From an uncultured Lachnospiraceae bacterium (GTDB lineage Bacteria > Bacillota > Clostridia > Lachnospirales > Lachnospiraceae), in contig CANRLR010000001.1 of assembly GCA_947631505.1 (NCBI GenBank), forward strand, positions 62,001 to 126,000: a stretch of 64,000 nt of DNA. Direction: 5' to 3'. Below, in pieces: positions 1 to 8,914 of the stretch. The stretch's first letter is position 1; each line of letters starts with the position of its first letter. A model generated the notes under the pieces. That model was not told the origin of the DNA and did not search any database. It was given only the letters and a program-made list of their open reading frames with translations. Made by a program: the position numbers and the translations under genes.

Positions 1-1122
1 TATAGAAAAAAAAGAGGACACTCCACCGCATATGCTAAAGAGCAGTAACAGACTTAAAAAAGGAAGAATCATAAAATTAACCGTGGCACTGTAACAATTG
101 ATTTCAAAATAGAAATAAAGAATAATCGGCAGCGTAATCAGACTGATTCCTACATTTCCGGTAATTATGTTCCATATCCCTTCTATTCTCTTATAAGCTG
201 TCCCGCCTTTTTCCCAGATTGGTAAGAAGAGGGCAATTCCCAATACCGTTCCATAGGATAATAAGAAACCGGCTTGATAGATGGATATAGGATGTAGCAC
301 CAACTGTATACATGCACTAAAAGCCAGTGCATTCAGTAAATCATACCGCCTTCCGATGAATCTTGCCAGCAGAATACAGCACATCATGAGTACGGCTCTT
401 GTTGTAGAAACGGAAAATCCCGTCAGTTCTCCGTACAGTACAAGCAATAATGCCGATGTCACTGCTGCTCCCTTCATTGGCATAATAAATCGGCGCAGTA
501 TGAAAAAAAGACCGGCACCAATAAGAGAAATATGTAGACCGGATATCGCCAGTATGTGGGCAATCCCATTCCGCTGATACAGATTCTTTATATCCTCAGA
601 AAGAGCGGACGAATCACCTAAAACCATGGCAGCAATAATACCTGCTTCCTCCTCCGAACAGCATTTTTCTAATTGTTGGAAAAACAAGACTCGTATCTCA
701 TGTAATTGTTGCTGTATTCTTTTACAGTTCGTATGTTGTATCGTAAGTGATCTGGCAAAGAATTTAGCATCAATGCCCATTTCCAAATAGTACTGATATT
801 CATTGAATTGTCCGGGATTTCCGGGTTTTTCAAAACAATAGAGAGTTCCTGAAAGGGAAATAAGATTCCCTATTTTTAGATTTTGAAATAGATTCCCACC
901 GCTTTTCTGATATACTTTTAAGGAACGACATCGCCAATGTTCTTTCGATATTACATCCGTTACAACAATATATTTCCCATCTCCGCTTATTTCCGAAACC
1001 TCACAGGTAATTGCTTGTTCCGTGTTATCTTTTGCTTGCAGCTCCGTTCCCTTTGGCCGGTAGAACAATAATATTCCCGCCACAAGAATTACTGACAACA
1101 TACACAACGGGCGTTTTGTCAA
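1..1122 (-). CDS. comEC: ComEC/Rec2-type DNA uptake channel, partial
   Basis: Polytopic membrane protein that passes single-stranded DNA through the membrane during competence. The minus-strand frame from a TTG at 1122 to the window edge has no stop, so the C-terminal part lies outside. The SD is a G-run 8 nt before the TTG. The N-terminal ~200 residues hold a short hydrophobic segment and a soluble DUF4131-like part. The competence domain follows, with the family-typical segments GIAHILAISGLHISL and GFSVSTTRAVLM and several hydrophobic helices. It starts 18 nt after the GerMN lipoprotein stop, so it is probably the last gene of the comEA operon. Family assignment is firm. The start is inferred, because the ATG a few bases upstream is out of frame and stops at once. 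Confidence 0.9.
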   Translation of the reverse strand, partial: MTKRPLCMLSVILVAGILLFYRPKGTELQAKDNTEQAITCEVSEISGDGKYIVVTDVISKEHWRCRSLKVYQKSGGNLFQNLKIGNLISLSGTLYCFEKPGNPGQFNEYQYYLEMGIDAKFFARSLTIQHTNCKRIQQQLHEIRVLFFQQLEKCCSEEEAGIIAAMVLGDSSALSEDIKNLYQRNGIAHILAISGLHISLIGAGLFFILRRFIMPMKGAAVTSALLLVLYGELTGFSVSTTRAVLMMCCILLARFIGRRYDLLNALAFSACIQLVLHPISIYQAGFLLSYGTVLGIALFLPIWEKGGTAYKRIEGIWNIITGNVGISLITLPIILYFYFEINCYSATVNFMILPFLSLLLLFSICGGVSSFFSI

Positions 1123-1140
1123 GCTTTCATTCCCCCCATT

Positions 1141-2091
1141 TTATCCCAAAGATTCTGCTCCTCCCTCAATCAAATTCAAATTTCTTTCAAAAGGAGTATT
1201 AAAGTTTTTTGTTTCACCATATTTTTCCTGCTGTTCTCCTTCAATCGCGAACTGCACTTTACTGACATTTGGCAATTCACAAAGTGTATTGACGACCGAA
1301 TAAATCACAACATCACTTTTCACATTCAGGACCCGCTCTTCCAATTCGCGGCTAAAGTCCACATAACAAATGTTGTCCCGAATGGTAACACTATTTATTG
1401 TTGTATCCGGCGGAAGAGTCGGCAGAACGTCAGATACATTCAGGTTTTCTATCGCATCCGGTCCCTCAATCAATTTTTCGACCAGAAGCTTTGCCAGTGG
1501 TTCTGCTGCACTATAAGTGACCTCCGATGAGATTTCCTGTAGTTTTTCACCATTGGATGCTGCAAAATATAACGTAACCTGTTTACTCTGCTCCGCATTC
1601 GCAGGATTTAATTCGTCAATGAACATATCACTATTCATAAGCCCCACTGCATTTCCGGACAACATAAGAGGCTGGTCTTCCACATAGAATTCGACATAAT
1701 CAATCCCTTTGATCTGACATAGTGTCTTAACAATCGCTGCTCTGGATAAAATCTCATCCAAGCCGCTTTTATTATTATATCCAGCTGAAAAATAAATCGA
1801 TAACTGATTCTCTTTTACCTGAAAATCACTGATTTCATTATTGGCATCAATCGGATTGATTGTTCTTTTTGCATTCTGCTCCTTTAACTGCAGGAGCAAA
1901 TCGCCAATCACCTCCAGCAAGTCCTGCCTTGGAGCCGTCTGCTCATAATCCTTTGTTACCAGTCCCGTTCCATCTTCATTCAATAAATAGAGCTGATAAC
2001 TGGTGCTCACCATTTCCTCATCCGAACCCTTACAACCTGTCATAGAACACATGAAACATAACAAAATGGAAAAGAACACTGTTTTCTTCAC
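1141..2091 (-). CDS. GerMN-domain lipoprotein
   Basis: Predicted lipoprotein with two GerMN (sporulation/germination) repeats. The GTG start at 2091 has AGGAGG at good spacing; an ATG further upstream lacks an SD. The first 20 residues form a lipoprotein signal ending in the lipobox MTGC (lipidated Cys20). Two related blocks follow, about residues 50-165 and 185-300. Each contains the GerMN pattern of a strand, an ID/NS stretch and VDFS-type ends (IRDNICYVDFSREL in the second). It sits 43 nt after the histidine kinase gene, and in related clostridia such proteins often accompany sensor kinases. A role in monitoring envelope or spore-cortex state is inference; GerM itself acts in spore engulfment and germination. 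Confidence 0.85.
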   Translation of the reverse strand: MKKTVFFSILLCFMCSMTGCKGSDEEMVSTSYQLYLLNEDGTGLVTKDYEQTAPRQDLLEVIGDLLLQLKEQNAKRTINPIDANNEISDFQVKENQLSIYFSAGYNNKSGLDEILSRAAIVKTLCQIKGIDYVEFYVEDQPLMLSGNAVGLMNSDMFIDELNPANAEQSKQVTLYFAASNGEKLQEISSEVTYSAAEPLAKLLVEKLIEGPDAIENLNVSDVLPTLPPDTTINSVTIRDNICYVDFSRELEERVLNVKSDVVIYSVVNTLCELPNVSKVQFAIEGEQQEKYGETKNFNTPFERNLNLIEGGAESLG

Positions 2092-2134
2092 GATAAAACC
2101 TCCTGCTCTGTCAACGGGTAACATCATTTTCACA

Positions 2135-3562
2135 TTACTCTACATAAATTAAAGGAATCCGAACATTAAAAGTAGTTCCCTGCTGCTCGACACTGTGTAC
2201 CTTGATCGAGCCGCGGTGAAGCAAAATCGCACTGCGGGTAATCGCAAGGCCAAGGCCATTTCCACCCGTTTCTCTGGAACGAGCCTTGTCCACCCGGTAA
2301 AACCGTTCAAATATATTGTCCTGTAATTCCTCTGGAATCCCGACACCGGAATCGGATACTTTCAAATAAAAGAACTTATGGTCTGCATTTAAAGAAACCC
2401 GCACCCAGCCATCCTCATAATTATATTTGATGGCATTCTCAATTAAATTTCGGAAGGCCATCCCGATTTTCACTTCGTCAAATTGTGCCGTGACCGGCCG
2501 GACACTCTCAAAAAGAATATCAATATTTCTCTTGTCTGCAATTGGCTGCAATTCCTTCAAAATTCCCTCAACAAACTCATTCACGTTCACCTCAGCAATA
2601 TTGACTTGTGCAGCTGTTTTATCCATTTTTACAAGGGATAGCAGATCATTTACAATTTGATTCATTCGTTCTAATTCCGTATTGATATCCACCATAAACT
2701 CCTGATATAATTCAACCGGGAGTCCTTCCTGTCCGATTAAAGATTCTGCCAATACTTTAACAGAAGTAATCGGCGTCTTTAATTCATGGGACACATTAGA
2801 AACAAATTCCTGTCTGGCATCCTCTAAATTTTGCAGATCACTTAACATAAGATTAAAGTTCTCTGATATTTCCTCCTCCTCTGAATACCCCTTTAAATCC
2901 ATGTTTTCATTGAAATCTCCCTGCGTAATCTGCATAATGGAACCCGATACTTCCTTTAACGGACGAACAATCTGACCGGAATACAATACCGATACAACAA
3001 TTACGATCACACCTAACAATAAAATCATTGTTAAAGAAATCGTCTGGATACTTTCATACATACGATTCACTTTATTGAGGGAAAAGTCAAGAATTACCGC
3101 TCCGCTCGGTTCTTCCTCTCTCGAATCATATACGGGAAGCACAATCTGGACACTGTTGTCCCTTTGGGTAATAATTTTGGTATCTTCCCCTTTCAGGCAC
3201 TGGACAACTTCCTTCAAAAGAAGCGTTCTGCCCTCTTCCAGTCCGTAAGAATCTTTCATCACAAGAAGACTCGAATCCACTACTAAAATCCGGCCATCAA
3301 AAATATCCGAAATCTGAGTAATTTCCGAGTCTACCTCTGCCGACACATCGTTGGTAAAAAAAGCAGAAGATACTACAAGATTACATAAAATGGAACCTCT
3401 GGTCTGAAGCTCTGTGATACGCTGTGCCACCGCCTTTGAATGATACGTATTTAAGAGAATGATAGTAAAAATAACCATAGGAATAAGCCCTACCAGCAAT
3501 AATACCAGCATACTCTGAGCACGAAGACTTTTCACCTGTTTTAACTTATTTTTTAATGTCAA
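2135..3562 (-). CDS. Sensor histidine kinase (HAMP-HisKA-HATPase)
   Basis: Membrane histidine kinase paired with the preceding response regulator. Order: TM1 (about residues 18-40), an extracellular segment of ~135 residues, TM2 (about 178-200), HAMP, HisKA with FVSNVSHELKTPITSVK, and an HATPase with the N-box NLIENAIKYN and the G-box NGLGLAI. There is no PAS domain, unlike Bacillus WalK. The start is uncertain. I chose the TTG at 3562, which overlaps the regulator gene by 17 nt; a GTG at 3535 is also possible, and the open frame reaches 3607. Overlap with the regulator gene suggests translational coupling. The signal sensed is unknown; the gene set (GerMN lipoprotein, competence genes) hints at an envelope signal. 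Confidence 0.92.
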   Translation of the reverse strand: MTLKNKLKQVKSLRAQSMLVLLLVGLIPMVIFTIILLNTYHSKAVAQRITELQTRGSILCNLVVSSAFFTNDVSAEVDSEITQISDIFDGRILVVDSSLLVMKDSYGLEEGRTLLLKEVVQCLKGEDTKIITQRDNSVQIVLPVYDSREEEPSGAVILDFSLNKVNRMYESIQTISLTMILLLGVIVIVVSVLYSGQIVRPLKEVSGSIMQITQGDFNENMDLKGYSEEEEISENFNLMLSDLQNLEDARQEFVSNVSHELKTPITSVKVLAESLIGQEGLPVELYQEFMVDINTELERMNQIVNDLLSLVKMDKTAAQVNIAEVNVNEFVEGILKELQPIADKRNIDILFESVRPVTAQFDEVKIGMAFRNLIENAIKYNYEDGWVRVSLNADHKFFYLKVSDSGVGIPEELQDNIFERFYRVDKARSRETGGNGLGLAITRSAILLHRGSIKVHSVEQQGTTFNVRIPLIYVE

Positions 3563-4250
3563 AGTAATATCCGACTCCCCACTTTGTATGTAAATAAATT
3601 GGTTCACTAGGACTATTTTCTATTTTCTCACGCATCCGGCGGATGTGGACATCTACTGTACGCACATCACCCGGATAATCCGCTCCCCACACCTCATGAA
3701 GCAATTTATCCCTGCTGTAAATCTTGTTTGGATGATTCATTAAAAACTCCAACAATTCAAATTCCTTTGCCGTTAAGCTGATTTCCCTTCCCTCAATAAA
3801 AACACGGCGTCCTTCTGCATCCAAACGGATCCGGCTGTCATAAGAAGGCTTCTCTGCATCTTCCTTTCTCTCTGAACGGCCCTTTCTCGAATTTCTGCGA
3901 ATAATTGCCTTAATTCTTGCTTTCACTTCCAGAATATTAAACGGTTTTGTAATATAATCATCCGCACCATACTCTAACCCTAATATTTTGTCCATGTCAT
4001 CTCCCTTGGCAGTTACCATAATAATCGGAACATCTGAAAACTCCCGTATCTGCTGACATACTTCAAAACCGGTCATTTTCGGCAGCATAACATCCAGTAA
4101 AATCACATCATATTCATTTGTTTTGGCTGCCTCTAATGCCTCTTCTCCATCGTAAGCAGTATCCACCAAAAATCCGTCCTGCTCTAAACTAAAACGGATT
4201 CCTTTTACAATTAATTTTTCATCATCTACAACCAAAACTTTACTGGCCAT
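3546..4250 (-). CDS. OmpR/PhoB-family response regulator
   Basis: A 234-residue two-domain regulator. The receiver domain (1-120) carries the acidic pair at 9-10, phospho-acceptor Asp53 in LLDVMLP and Lys102 in DDYITKPF. The winged-helix DNA-binding domain (about 135-232) has the OmpR-type segment VRTVDVHIRRMREKIE. The ATG is preceded by a GGAGGTAG-type SD. It lies 19 nt after comEA and overlaps the kinase gene, so comEA-regulator-kinase-GerMN-comEC reads as one operon. The receiver resembles WalR/PhoP in places. Direct repeats upstream of the comEA promoter could be its own target, which is inference. Confidence 0.93.
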   Translation of the reverse strand: MASKVLVVDDEKLIVKGIRFSLEQDGFLVDTAYDGEEALEAAKTNEYDVILLDVMLPKMTGFEVCQQIREFSDVPIIMVTAKGDDMDKILGLEYGADDYITKPFNILEVKARIKAIIRRNSRKGRSERKEDAEKPSYDSRIRLDAEGRRVFIEGREISLTAKEFELLEFLMNHPNKIYSRDKLLHEVWGADYPGDVRTVDVHIRRMREKIENSPSEPIYLHTKWGVGYYFDIKK

Positions 4251-4269
4251 GCTCTACCTCCACCTTTTA

Positions 4270-4857
4270 TTAGGATACCGTAATCGAATCCTTTATTTTA
4301 GAAAAAATTCCCTCTTTGATTCCGGAAATATTCATGATATCTTCAATCTTCTGAAAGCCGCCGTATGTCTCACGGTAGGAAATAATCTGAGACGCCTTGG
4401 ATTCCCCAATTCCGTTAATTGTCATTAATTCCTCTTTCGTTGCCGTATTTAAATCTACTTTCCCATCGGAATGATTCGGCTCTGCTTTCTTTTGATTTGA
4501 TTTATCCGCTTTTTTACCTTTTCTTTTAACCTCCAGTTTTGTACCGTCACTGACAATCTGTGCCAGATTCATGGCGGCCTTATCTGCTTTCTTAGTAAAT
4601 CCTCCCGCCTGTTGTACTACCTCAATAATCCGTGGCTCTTTGTCAAAAATATATACACCCGGCTTTTTCACAGCACCGCATATGTGAATATAAATTTGAG
4701 GTTCCGACGTTGTCTGTTGTTTCTCTATTTTATCTGAAAAGTGTTCCGTCACAACTTCTTTGGAATCTCTTTGTTCATTCGCAGACAAATAGAAAACACC
4801 ACAGAGGATCACAAGTAAACTCCCTGCCGCTATTTTCATTATTTTCTTCTGATTCAA
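4270..4857 (-). CDS. comEA: ComEA-type DNA-binding competence protein
   Basis: Membrane-anchored receptor that hands double-stranded DNA to the uptake machinery. It starts at a TTG (4857) with AGGAG eight bases upstream; the nearby ATG is in another frame and stops at once. Residues ~8-25 form one membrane helix, ~52-112 an SLBB domain (IHICGAVKKPGVY), then a lysine-rich linker, and ~132-195 two helix-hairpin-helix motifs (VDLNTATKEELMTINGIG and IEDIMNISGIKEG). The order anchor-SLBB-HhH is the usual ComEA layout. It heads an operon with a two-component system and ends with comEC. Confidence 0.93.
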   Translation of the reverse strand: MNQKKIMKIAAGSLLVILCGVFYLSANEQRDSKEVVTEHFSDKIEKQQTTSEPQIYIHICGAVKKPGVYIFDKEPRIIEVVQQAGGFTKKADKAAMNLAQIVSDGTKLEVKRKGKKADKSNQKKAEPNHSDGKVDLNTATKEELMTINGIGESKASQIISYRETYGGFQKIEDIMNISGIKEGIFSKIKDSITVS

Positions 4858-4905
4858 TCGCTCATCTCCTAGTTGCCGGAAAAGGAAAACGCGATGTATA
4901 GCTTT

Positions 4906-4975
4906 ATTTTACAACCCTTTTTAAAATTTTACAATAACATTTTTAACATTTTTGTAATAATTTTTGTAACATTTT
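4906..4975 (-). promoter_or_regulatory. comEA operon promoter with upstream direct repeats
   Basis: On the minus strand TTGTAA (4929-4934) and TAAAAT (4906-4911) are separated by 17 bp, a good SigA-type promoter about 50 bp upstream of the comEA start. Directly upstream of the -35, three direct copies of AAAATGTTA (plus-strand TAACATTTT at 4935, 4944 and 4967) lie in very AT-rich DNA. Direct repeats at this position are typical for an OmpR-family activator. Binding by the regulator encoded in the same operon is inference. Confidence 0.55.
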
Positions 4976-4997
4976 GTCATTACTGTTACAGAAAATG

Positions 4998-5432
4998 CTA
5001 TTTAAACTTAAATACCACAATACCTGTTATAATAATGACAAGTCCAATACATTTTCTCCATTCAAAAGGCTGTCTGTCCATACCGAACATACCGAAAAGT
5101 TCGATAATGTAAGAAACAAGCAGTTGTACAGCAACAATAAACATGGCTGACCTTGCAGGACCAATGGCATTGATACTTTGAATTACTGTAATGGTAATAA
5201 ATGCACCGATGGCTCCTCCAAGGAGCATATATTTGGGAGAAACCTGAAACAATGCTCCCACACTGCTCTCTCTTCCGGTCAGAAACCAGGCAATCACACA
5301 TACGGCAAAGGCGGTGATCTGCACAAAGGCTGCTGACATCCATATACTTGTCTGTTTTGTCACCTCCGTGTTAAAAACACCCTGTATACTCATTAAAGCA
5401 CCCGATATTGCCGCTATGAGAATTCCCCACAT
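4998..5432 (-). CDS. DMT-family membrane transporter (DUF606/YdcZ-like)
   Basis: A 144-residue, very hydrophobic protein with about five transmembrane helices, resembling the short single-repeat DUF606 (YdcZ) branch of the drug/metabolite transporter superfamily. Such proteins usually work as dimers or pairs; the substrate is unknown. The start is the ATG at 5432 behind AAAGAGGTG. The open frame extends further upstream, but that part runs through a perfect palindrome and has no SD. The gene lies downstream of argD on the same strand with about 100 bp between, and that gap holds the palindrome, so it may have its own regulated promoter. Confidence 0.75.
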   Translation of the reverse strand: MWGILIAAISGALMSIQGVFNTEVTKQTSIWMSAAFVQITAFAVCVIAWFLTGRESSVGALFQVSPKYMLLGGAIGAFITITVIQSINAIGPARSAMFIVAVQLLVSYIIELFGMFGMDRQPFEWRKCIGLVIIITGIVVFKFK

Positions 5433-5455
5433 AAAAAAGCACCTCTTTCCATTTA

Positions 5456-5493
5456 TAAGAATACAATTTATTTCGAAATAAATTGTATTCTTA
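5456..5493. promoter_or_regulatory. 38-bp perfect palindrome upstream of the transporter
   Basis: The half TAAGAATACAATTTATTTC is followed at once by its exact reverse complement, with no loop. It ends 23 bp before the transporter start, where a repressor would block transcription. The stem is AT-rich and has no flanking U-run, so it is a weak candidate for a terminator. Long AT-rich palindromes are typical operators of MarR- or TetR-type regulators; none is encoded nearby. Confidence 0.6.
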
Positions 5494-5536
5494 GTATCGT
5501 CGAAAAAAGTACTTTTATACAATAGGTGAAACATCC

Positions 5537-6712
5537 TTATAAAACGGTTTCCAATATCGCTATCATCTCATCAATATGTTGTTTCTCGATAATAAGCGGC
5601 GGCACAAAACGAATCACATTCATTCCTGCTCCCATAAGAATAACTCCCTGTTCCAAAGCCTTCGTTATATAAGGGCCTGCCGCTTCCTTCAATTCCAGAC
5701 CACGCATCAGGCCCAGACCACGGGTTTCCTTTACGATCTCCTTCTGTTCTGCCAGTTCGGTAAGTCTTTTATGAAGATATTGTCCCATTTCTTCCACATG
5801 TGATGGAATCTGCCGTTTTTCAAACTGATTCAGCGTTTCCACCACAGCCGTACATGCGAATGGATTACCACCAAAGGTCGTACCATGGTCTCCCGGGACC
5901 AGTGCTTTTCCAATTTCTGTACTTGTTGCAATCGCACCAACCGTTATGCCGTTACCGATTCCCTTTGCCATTGTTACGATATCCGGTTTTATGCCGTAAT
6001 GTTCATAGGCGAACATCTTTCCGGTACGTCCCATTCCACACTGGATTTCATCACAGATCATAATAATGTCATGTTCTGTGCACAGCGTCCGTATTCCTTC
6101 CAAAAATCCCTTATCCGCCGGATATATTCCGCCCTCTCCCTGTACCGCTTCCACAATAATGGCATAAGTATTATCCGTAATTTTCTCCTTTACACTGTCC
6201 AAATTGTTGTAATCTGCAAACTTTACACCGCCAATCATCGGTTCAAATGGTTCCCGGTACTTTGCTGTTCCTGTCACAGACAGAGCTCCCATACTGCGGC
6301 CATGAAATGCCTTATTCATGGAAATAATCTCATGACGGTTATCATTCCCTTTCATAATGGCATATTTACGGGCAATCTTTAAGGCACCCTCATTAGCTTC
6401 CGTACCGCTGTTCGCCATAAATACCTTGTCCATTCCAGAAGCTTCTGCCAATCCTTTAGCAGCTTCCATTAAAGGCTCAGAATAAAAGAAATTGGAATAA
6501 TGAATCCCCTTATCAATCTGTGCTTTTAAGGCATTTTTAAAATCATCATTGCTGTAACCCAATGCACACACAGCGATTCCACCACCAAAATCCAAATATC
6601 GCTTTCCCTCTGTATCATATAAATAGACATCCTCACCGTGGTCTAACACAATCGGATAACGGTTGTAAGAATGTATCAGATATTCTTCTGACTGCTCAAT
6701 GATTGAACTCAT
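5537..6712 (-). CDS. argD: Acetylornithine aminotransferase
   Basis: PLP-dependent class III aminotransferase that converts N-acetylglutamate semialdehyde to N-acetylornithine. The 391-residue length is normal. Visible motifs: the phosphate-binding NSGTEANEGA (101-110), FHGRS (137-141), the cofactor-binding Asp in ICDEIQCGMGRTG (219-231) and the Schiff-base Lys250 in TMAKGIGNG. It is last in the argCJBD operon and starts two bases after the argB stop, with GAGAGGAG as SD. A succinyldiaminopimelate side activity is known for the family. Confidence 0.96.
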   Translation of the reverse strand: MSSIIEQSEEYLIHSYNRYPIVLDHGEDVYLYDTEGKRYLDFGGGIAVCALGYSNDDFKNALKAQIDKGIHYSNFFYSEPLMEAAKGLAEASGMDKVFMANSGTEANEGALKIARKYAIMKGNDNRHEIISMNKAFHGRSMGALSVTGTAKYREPFEPMIGGVKFADYNNLDSVKEKITDNTYAIIVEAVQGEGGIYPADKGFLEGIRTLCTEHDIIMICDEIQCGMGRTGKMFAYEHYGIKPDIVTMAKGIGNGITVGAIATSTEIGKALVPGDHGTTFGGNPFACTAVVETLNQFEKRQIPSHVEEMGQYLHKRLTELAEQKEIVKETRGLGLMRGLELKEAAGPYITKALEQGVILMGAGMNVIRFVPPLIIEKQHIDEMIAILETVL

Positions 6713-6714
6713 GA

Positions 6715-7617
6715 TTACTCGCTCCTCTCATGTGGATATAAATTCAAGTTGTGGTCAATAATCGCCGTACCAATACCCTGCTTCGTAAAGAATTCAAGCA
6801 GCAGACAGTGTCTCTTTCTTCCGTCTAAAATATGTACACGGCTGACTCCCTGTTCCACAGCTTCGATGCAGTTACGGATTTTCGGAATCATTCCTCCTGC
6901 AATCGTTCCGTTCTCAATCAAATATTTTGCCTCATCCACAGGCAATACAGAAATCAACGTATCCGGATTGTCCTTGTCCATACATACACCGTCGATATCT
7001 GTCATAAATGCCAATTTTTCTGCCTTAATACATTTGGCAATTGCACTTGCCGCATCATCTGCATTAATATTATATGCCTGATAATTTTCATCCATGCCAA
7101 TGGGAGCAATAATCGGAATGAAATCGTTTTCAATCAATGTATCAATTAAATCGGAGTTGACAGAAACCACTTCCCCGACAAAACCAATATCCGTTCCACT
7201 GGCTGTCTTTTTCCTGCAGAGCATCGTTCCTCCGTCTTTTCCACTGATTCCAGCCGCCTTTACTCCCAATTTTTCCATCATCTGAACCAAATGCTTGTTG
7301 ACCTTACTAAGAACCATTTCCGCCACTTCCATTGTATCGGCATCCGTCACACGAAGTCCCTCTACAAATTCACTTTCTTTTCCCATATAACCAAGCCATT
7401 TGCTGATTTCTTTTCCGCCGCCGTGAACAATAATCGGCTGCATACCAACTAATTTTAATAAGGCAACATCTTTAATCACAGACTCCTGCAGCTTCTCATC
7501 CAGCATAGCACTTCCACCGTATTTTACAACAACCTTCTTACCATTAAAATCCCGGATATAGGGTAATGCCTCAATCAGCGTTTCCGCTTTCAGCATAATC
7601 TCATCTAAGTTCTCCAT
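6715..7617 (-). CDS. argB: Acetylglutamate kinase
   Basis: Phosphorylates N-acetylglutamate in the second step of arginine synthesis. Amino acid kinase fold: VVKYGGSAM near the N-terminus binds ATP phosphates, [11 protein letters not shown] binds substrate, followed by AGISGKDGG and the C-terminal nucleotide site ([19 protein letters not shown]). I chose the second ATG (7617), giving 300 residues, because AAGGA lies 8 nt upstream of it; the ATG nine bases earlier almost touches the SD. In the linear/cyclic pathway ArgB is often the arginine-feedback point. Confidence 0.96.
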   Translation of the reverse strand: MENLDEIMLKAETLIEALPYIRDFNGKKVVVKYGGSAMLDEKLQESVIKDVALLKLVGMQPIIVHGGGKEISKWLGYMGKESEFVEGLRVTDADTMEVAEMVLSKVNKHLVQMMEKLGVKAAGISGKDGGTMLCRKKTASGTDIGFVGEVVSVNSDLIDTLIENDFIPIIAPIGMDENYQAYNINADDAASAIAKCIKAEKLAFMTDIDGVCMDKDNPDTLISVLPVDEAKYLIENGTIAGGMIPKIRNCIEAVEQGVSRVHILDGRKRHCLLLEFFTKQGIGTAIIDHNLNLYPHERSE

Positions 7618-7635
7618 CGTACACATTCCTTTCTC

Positions 7636-8880
7636 TTAACTTCTATAATCCCCGTTTATCTTTACATAATCATAAGTAAGGTCACATCCCCATGCCGTTG
7701 CTGCTTCGCTTCCCTCTTTCATATCACAGAACACAGTTACTTTATCTTTTCCTAAAAGCTCCGTCGCCTTCTCTTCACTGTAATCCGCCGGCACACCATT
7801 CTTTACCAGCAATAAATTCTCTCCTTCTGCCTCCAGCGTCAGATCAACGGCCTCCGGGTCAAACTCTACACCGGCATATCCCAGCGCACACATTATTCTT
7901 CCACAGTTCGCATCCTTACCATATACCATAGTTTTCACCAGATTGGAACTGATTACAGATTTAGCCAGCTGCTTTGCATTTTCTTTGGATTGACAGTTTA
8001 TTACCTGTACCTCTAAAAGTCTTGTACAGCCCTCTCCGTCCGCCGCCATCTGCTTGGCAAGAGATTCGGATACATACAACAGAGCTTCCTTAAAATCATC
8101 ATAGGCTTTTGTCCCTTTCTCAATGGTAACACCCGATTGTCCATTTGCCAGAACCAAATACGTATCATTGGTAGAAGTATCCCGGTCAACAGAAATCATA
8201 TTAAACGTGTCAGATACAATCTCCGAGAGCATCTCCTGCAAAAGTTCTCTGGATATATCCGCATCAGTTGTAGCAACACTGAGCATCGTAGCCATATTCG
8301 GATGAATCATTCCAGAACCTTTACTCATTCCACCTACTGTCACGGTCACACCATCCACTTCCAGACAGGCTGCCGCCTGTTTGGAAACGGTATCTGTTGT
8401 CATAATTGCCTCTGCCGCCTGTGTTCCGGCCTCTATGCTGTCCGAAAGGGCTTCCTGCAATAACACAGCTCCTTTCGCCAAAGGTTCTTTTTTTAACTGC
8501 ATTCCAATCACACCTGTGGAAGCGGTCAGTATCTGCGTCGGTAAAATAGTCTTTTCTTCATTTTTTGCTGTCAACTGCTCAGCCACGACCTCGGCCATGT
8601 ACTGATTTAATTCCTTGCCCTCTTCTCCGGTGCAGGCATTGGCAATTCCGCTATTTAATACAACCGCATGAACTTTTTGCCCCTTTGATACTAATTCTTT
8701 ATCCCACCAGACAGGGGCTGCCTTTACTACATTAGTTGTAAAAGTTCCGGCACAGACTGCCTCCTTTTCTGTATAGACCAATGCCATATCCGTGCGTCCC
8801 TCATATTTGATTCCTGCCGCAGCACTGGCTGCCTGAAAACCTTTTGCCGCTGTTACACCGCCCTTAATTATATTCATCAT
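7636..8880 (-). CDS. argJ: Bifunctional glutamate/ornithine acetyltransferase
   Basis: Transfers acetyl from acetylornithine to glutamate, recycling the acetyl group; many members also use acetyl-CoA. The precursor cleaves itself between Ala197 and Thr198 in HPNMATML, making Thr198 the nucleophile. The oxyanion region STGVIG (121-126) and the C-terminal GKDANCGRI stretch are present. 414 residues is normal. The gene lies between argC and argB. With argJ present and no argE or argA visible in this operon, the cyclic pathway is likely. Confidence 0.96.
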   Translation of the reverse strand: MMNIIKGGVTAAKGFQAASAAAGIKYEGRTDMALVYTEKEAVCAGTFTTNVVKAAPVWWDKELVSKGQKVHAVVLNSGIANACTGEEGKELNQYMAEVVAEQLTAKNEEKTILPTQILTASTGVIGMQLKKEPLAKGAVLLQEALSDSIEAGTQAAEAIMTTDTVSKQAAACLEVDGVTVTVGGMSKGSGMIHPNMATMLSVATTDADISRELLQEMLSEIVSDTFNMISVDRDTSTNDTYLVLANGQSGVTIEKGTKAYDDFKEALLYVSESLAKQMAADGEGCTRLLEVQVINCQSKENAKQLAKSVISSNLVKTMVYGKDANCGRIMCALGYAGVEFDPEAVDLTLEAEGENLLLVKNGVPADYSEEKATELLGKDKVTVFCDMKEGSEAATAWGCDLTYDYVKINGDYRS

Positions 8881-8914
8881 AAATCTTCCTTTCCGATAAC
8901 ATTATCGTTCTCTT

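Noticed and set aside
5885-6382. Long open frames on the plus strand opposite argD and many other genes
   Set aside because: They are antisense shadows, rich in Cys/His/Ser, without SDs or recognisable domains.
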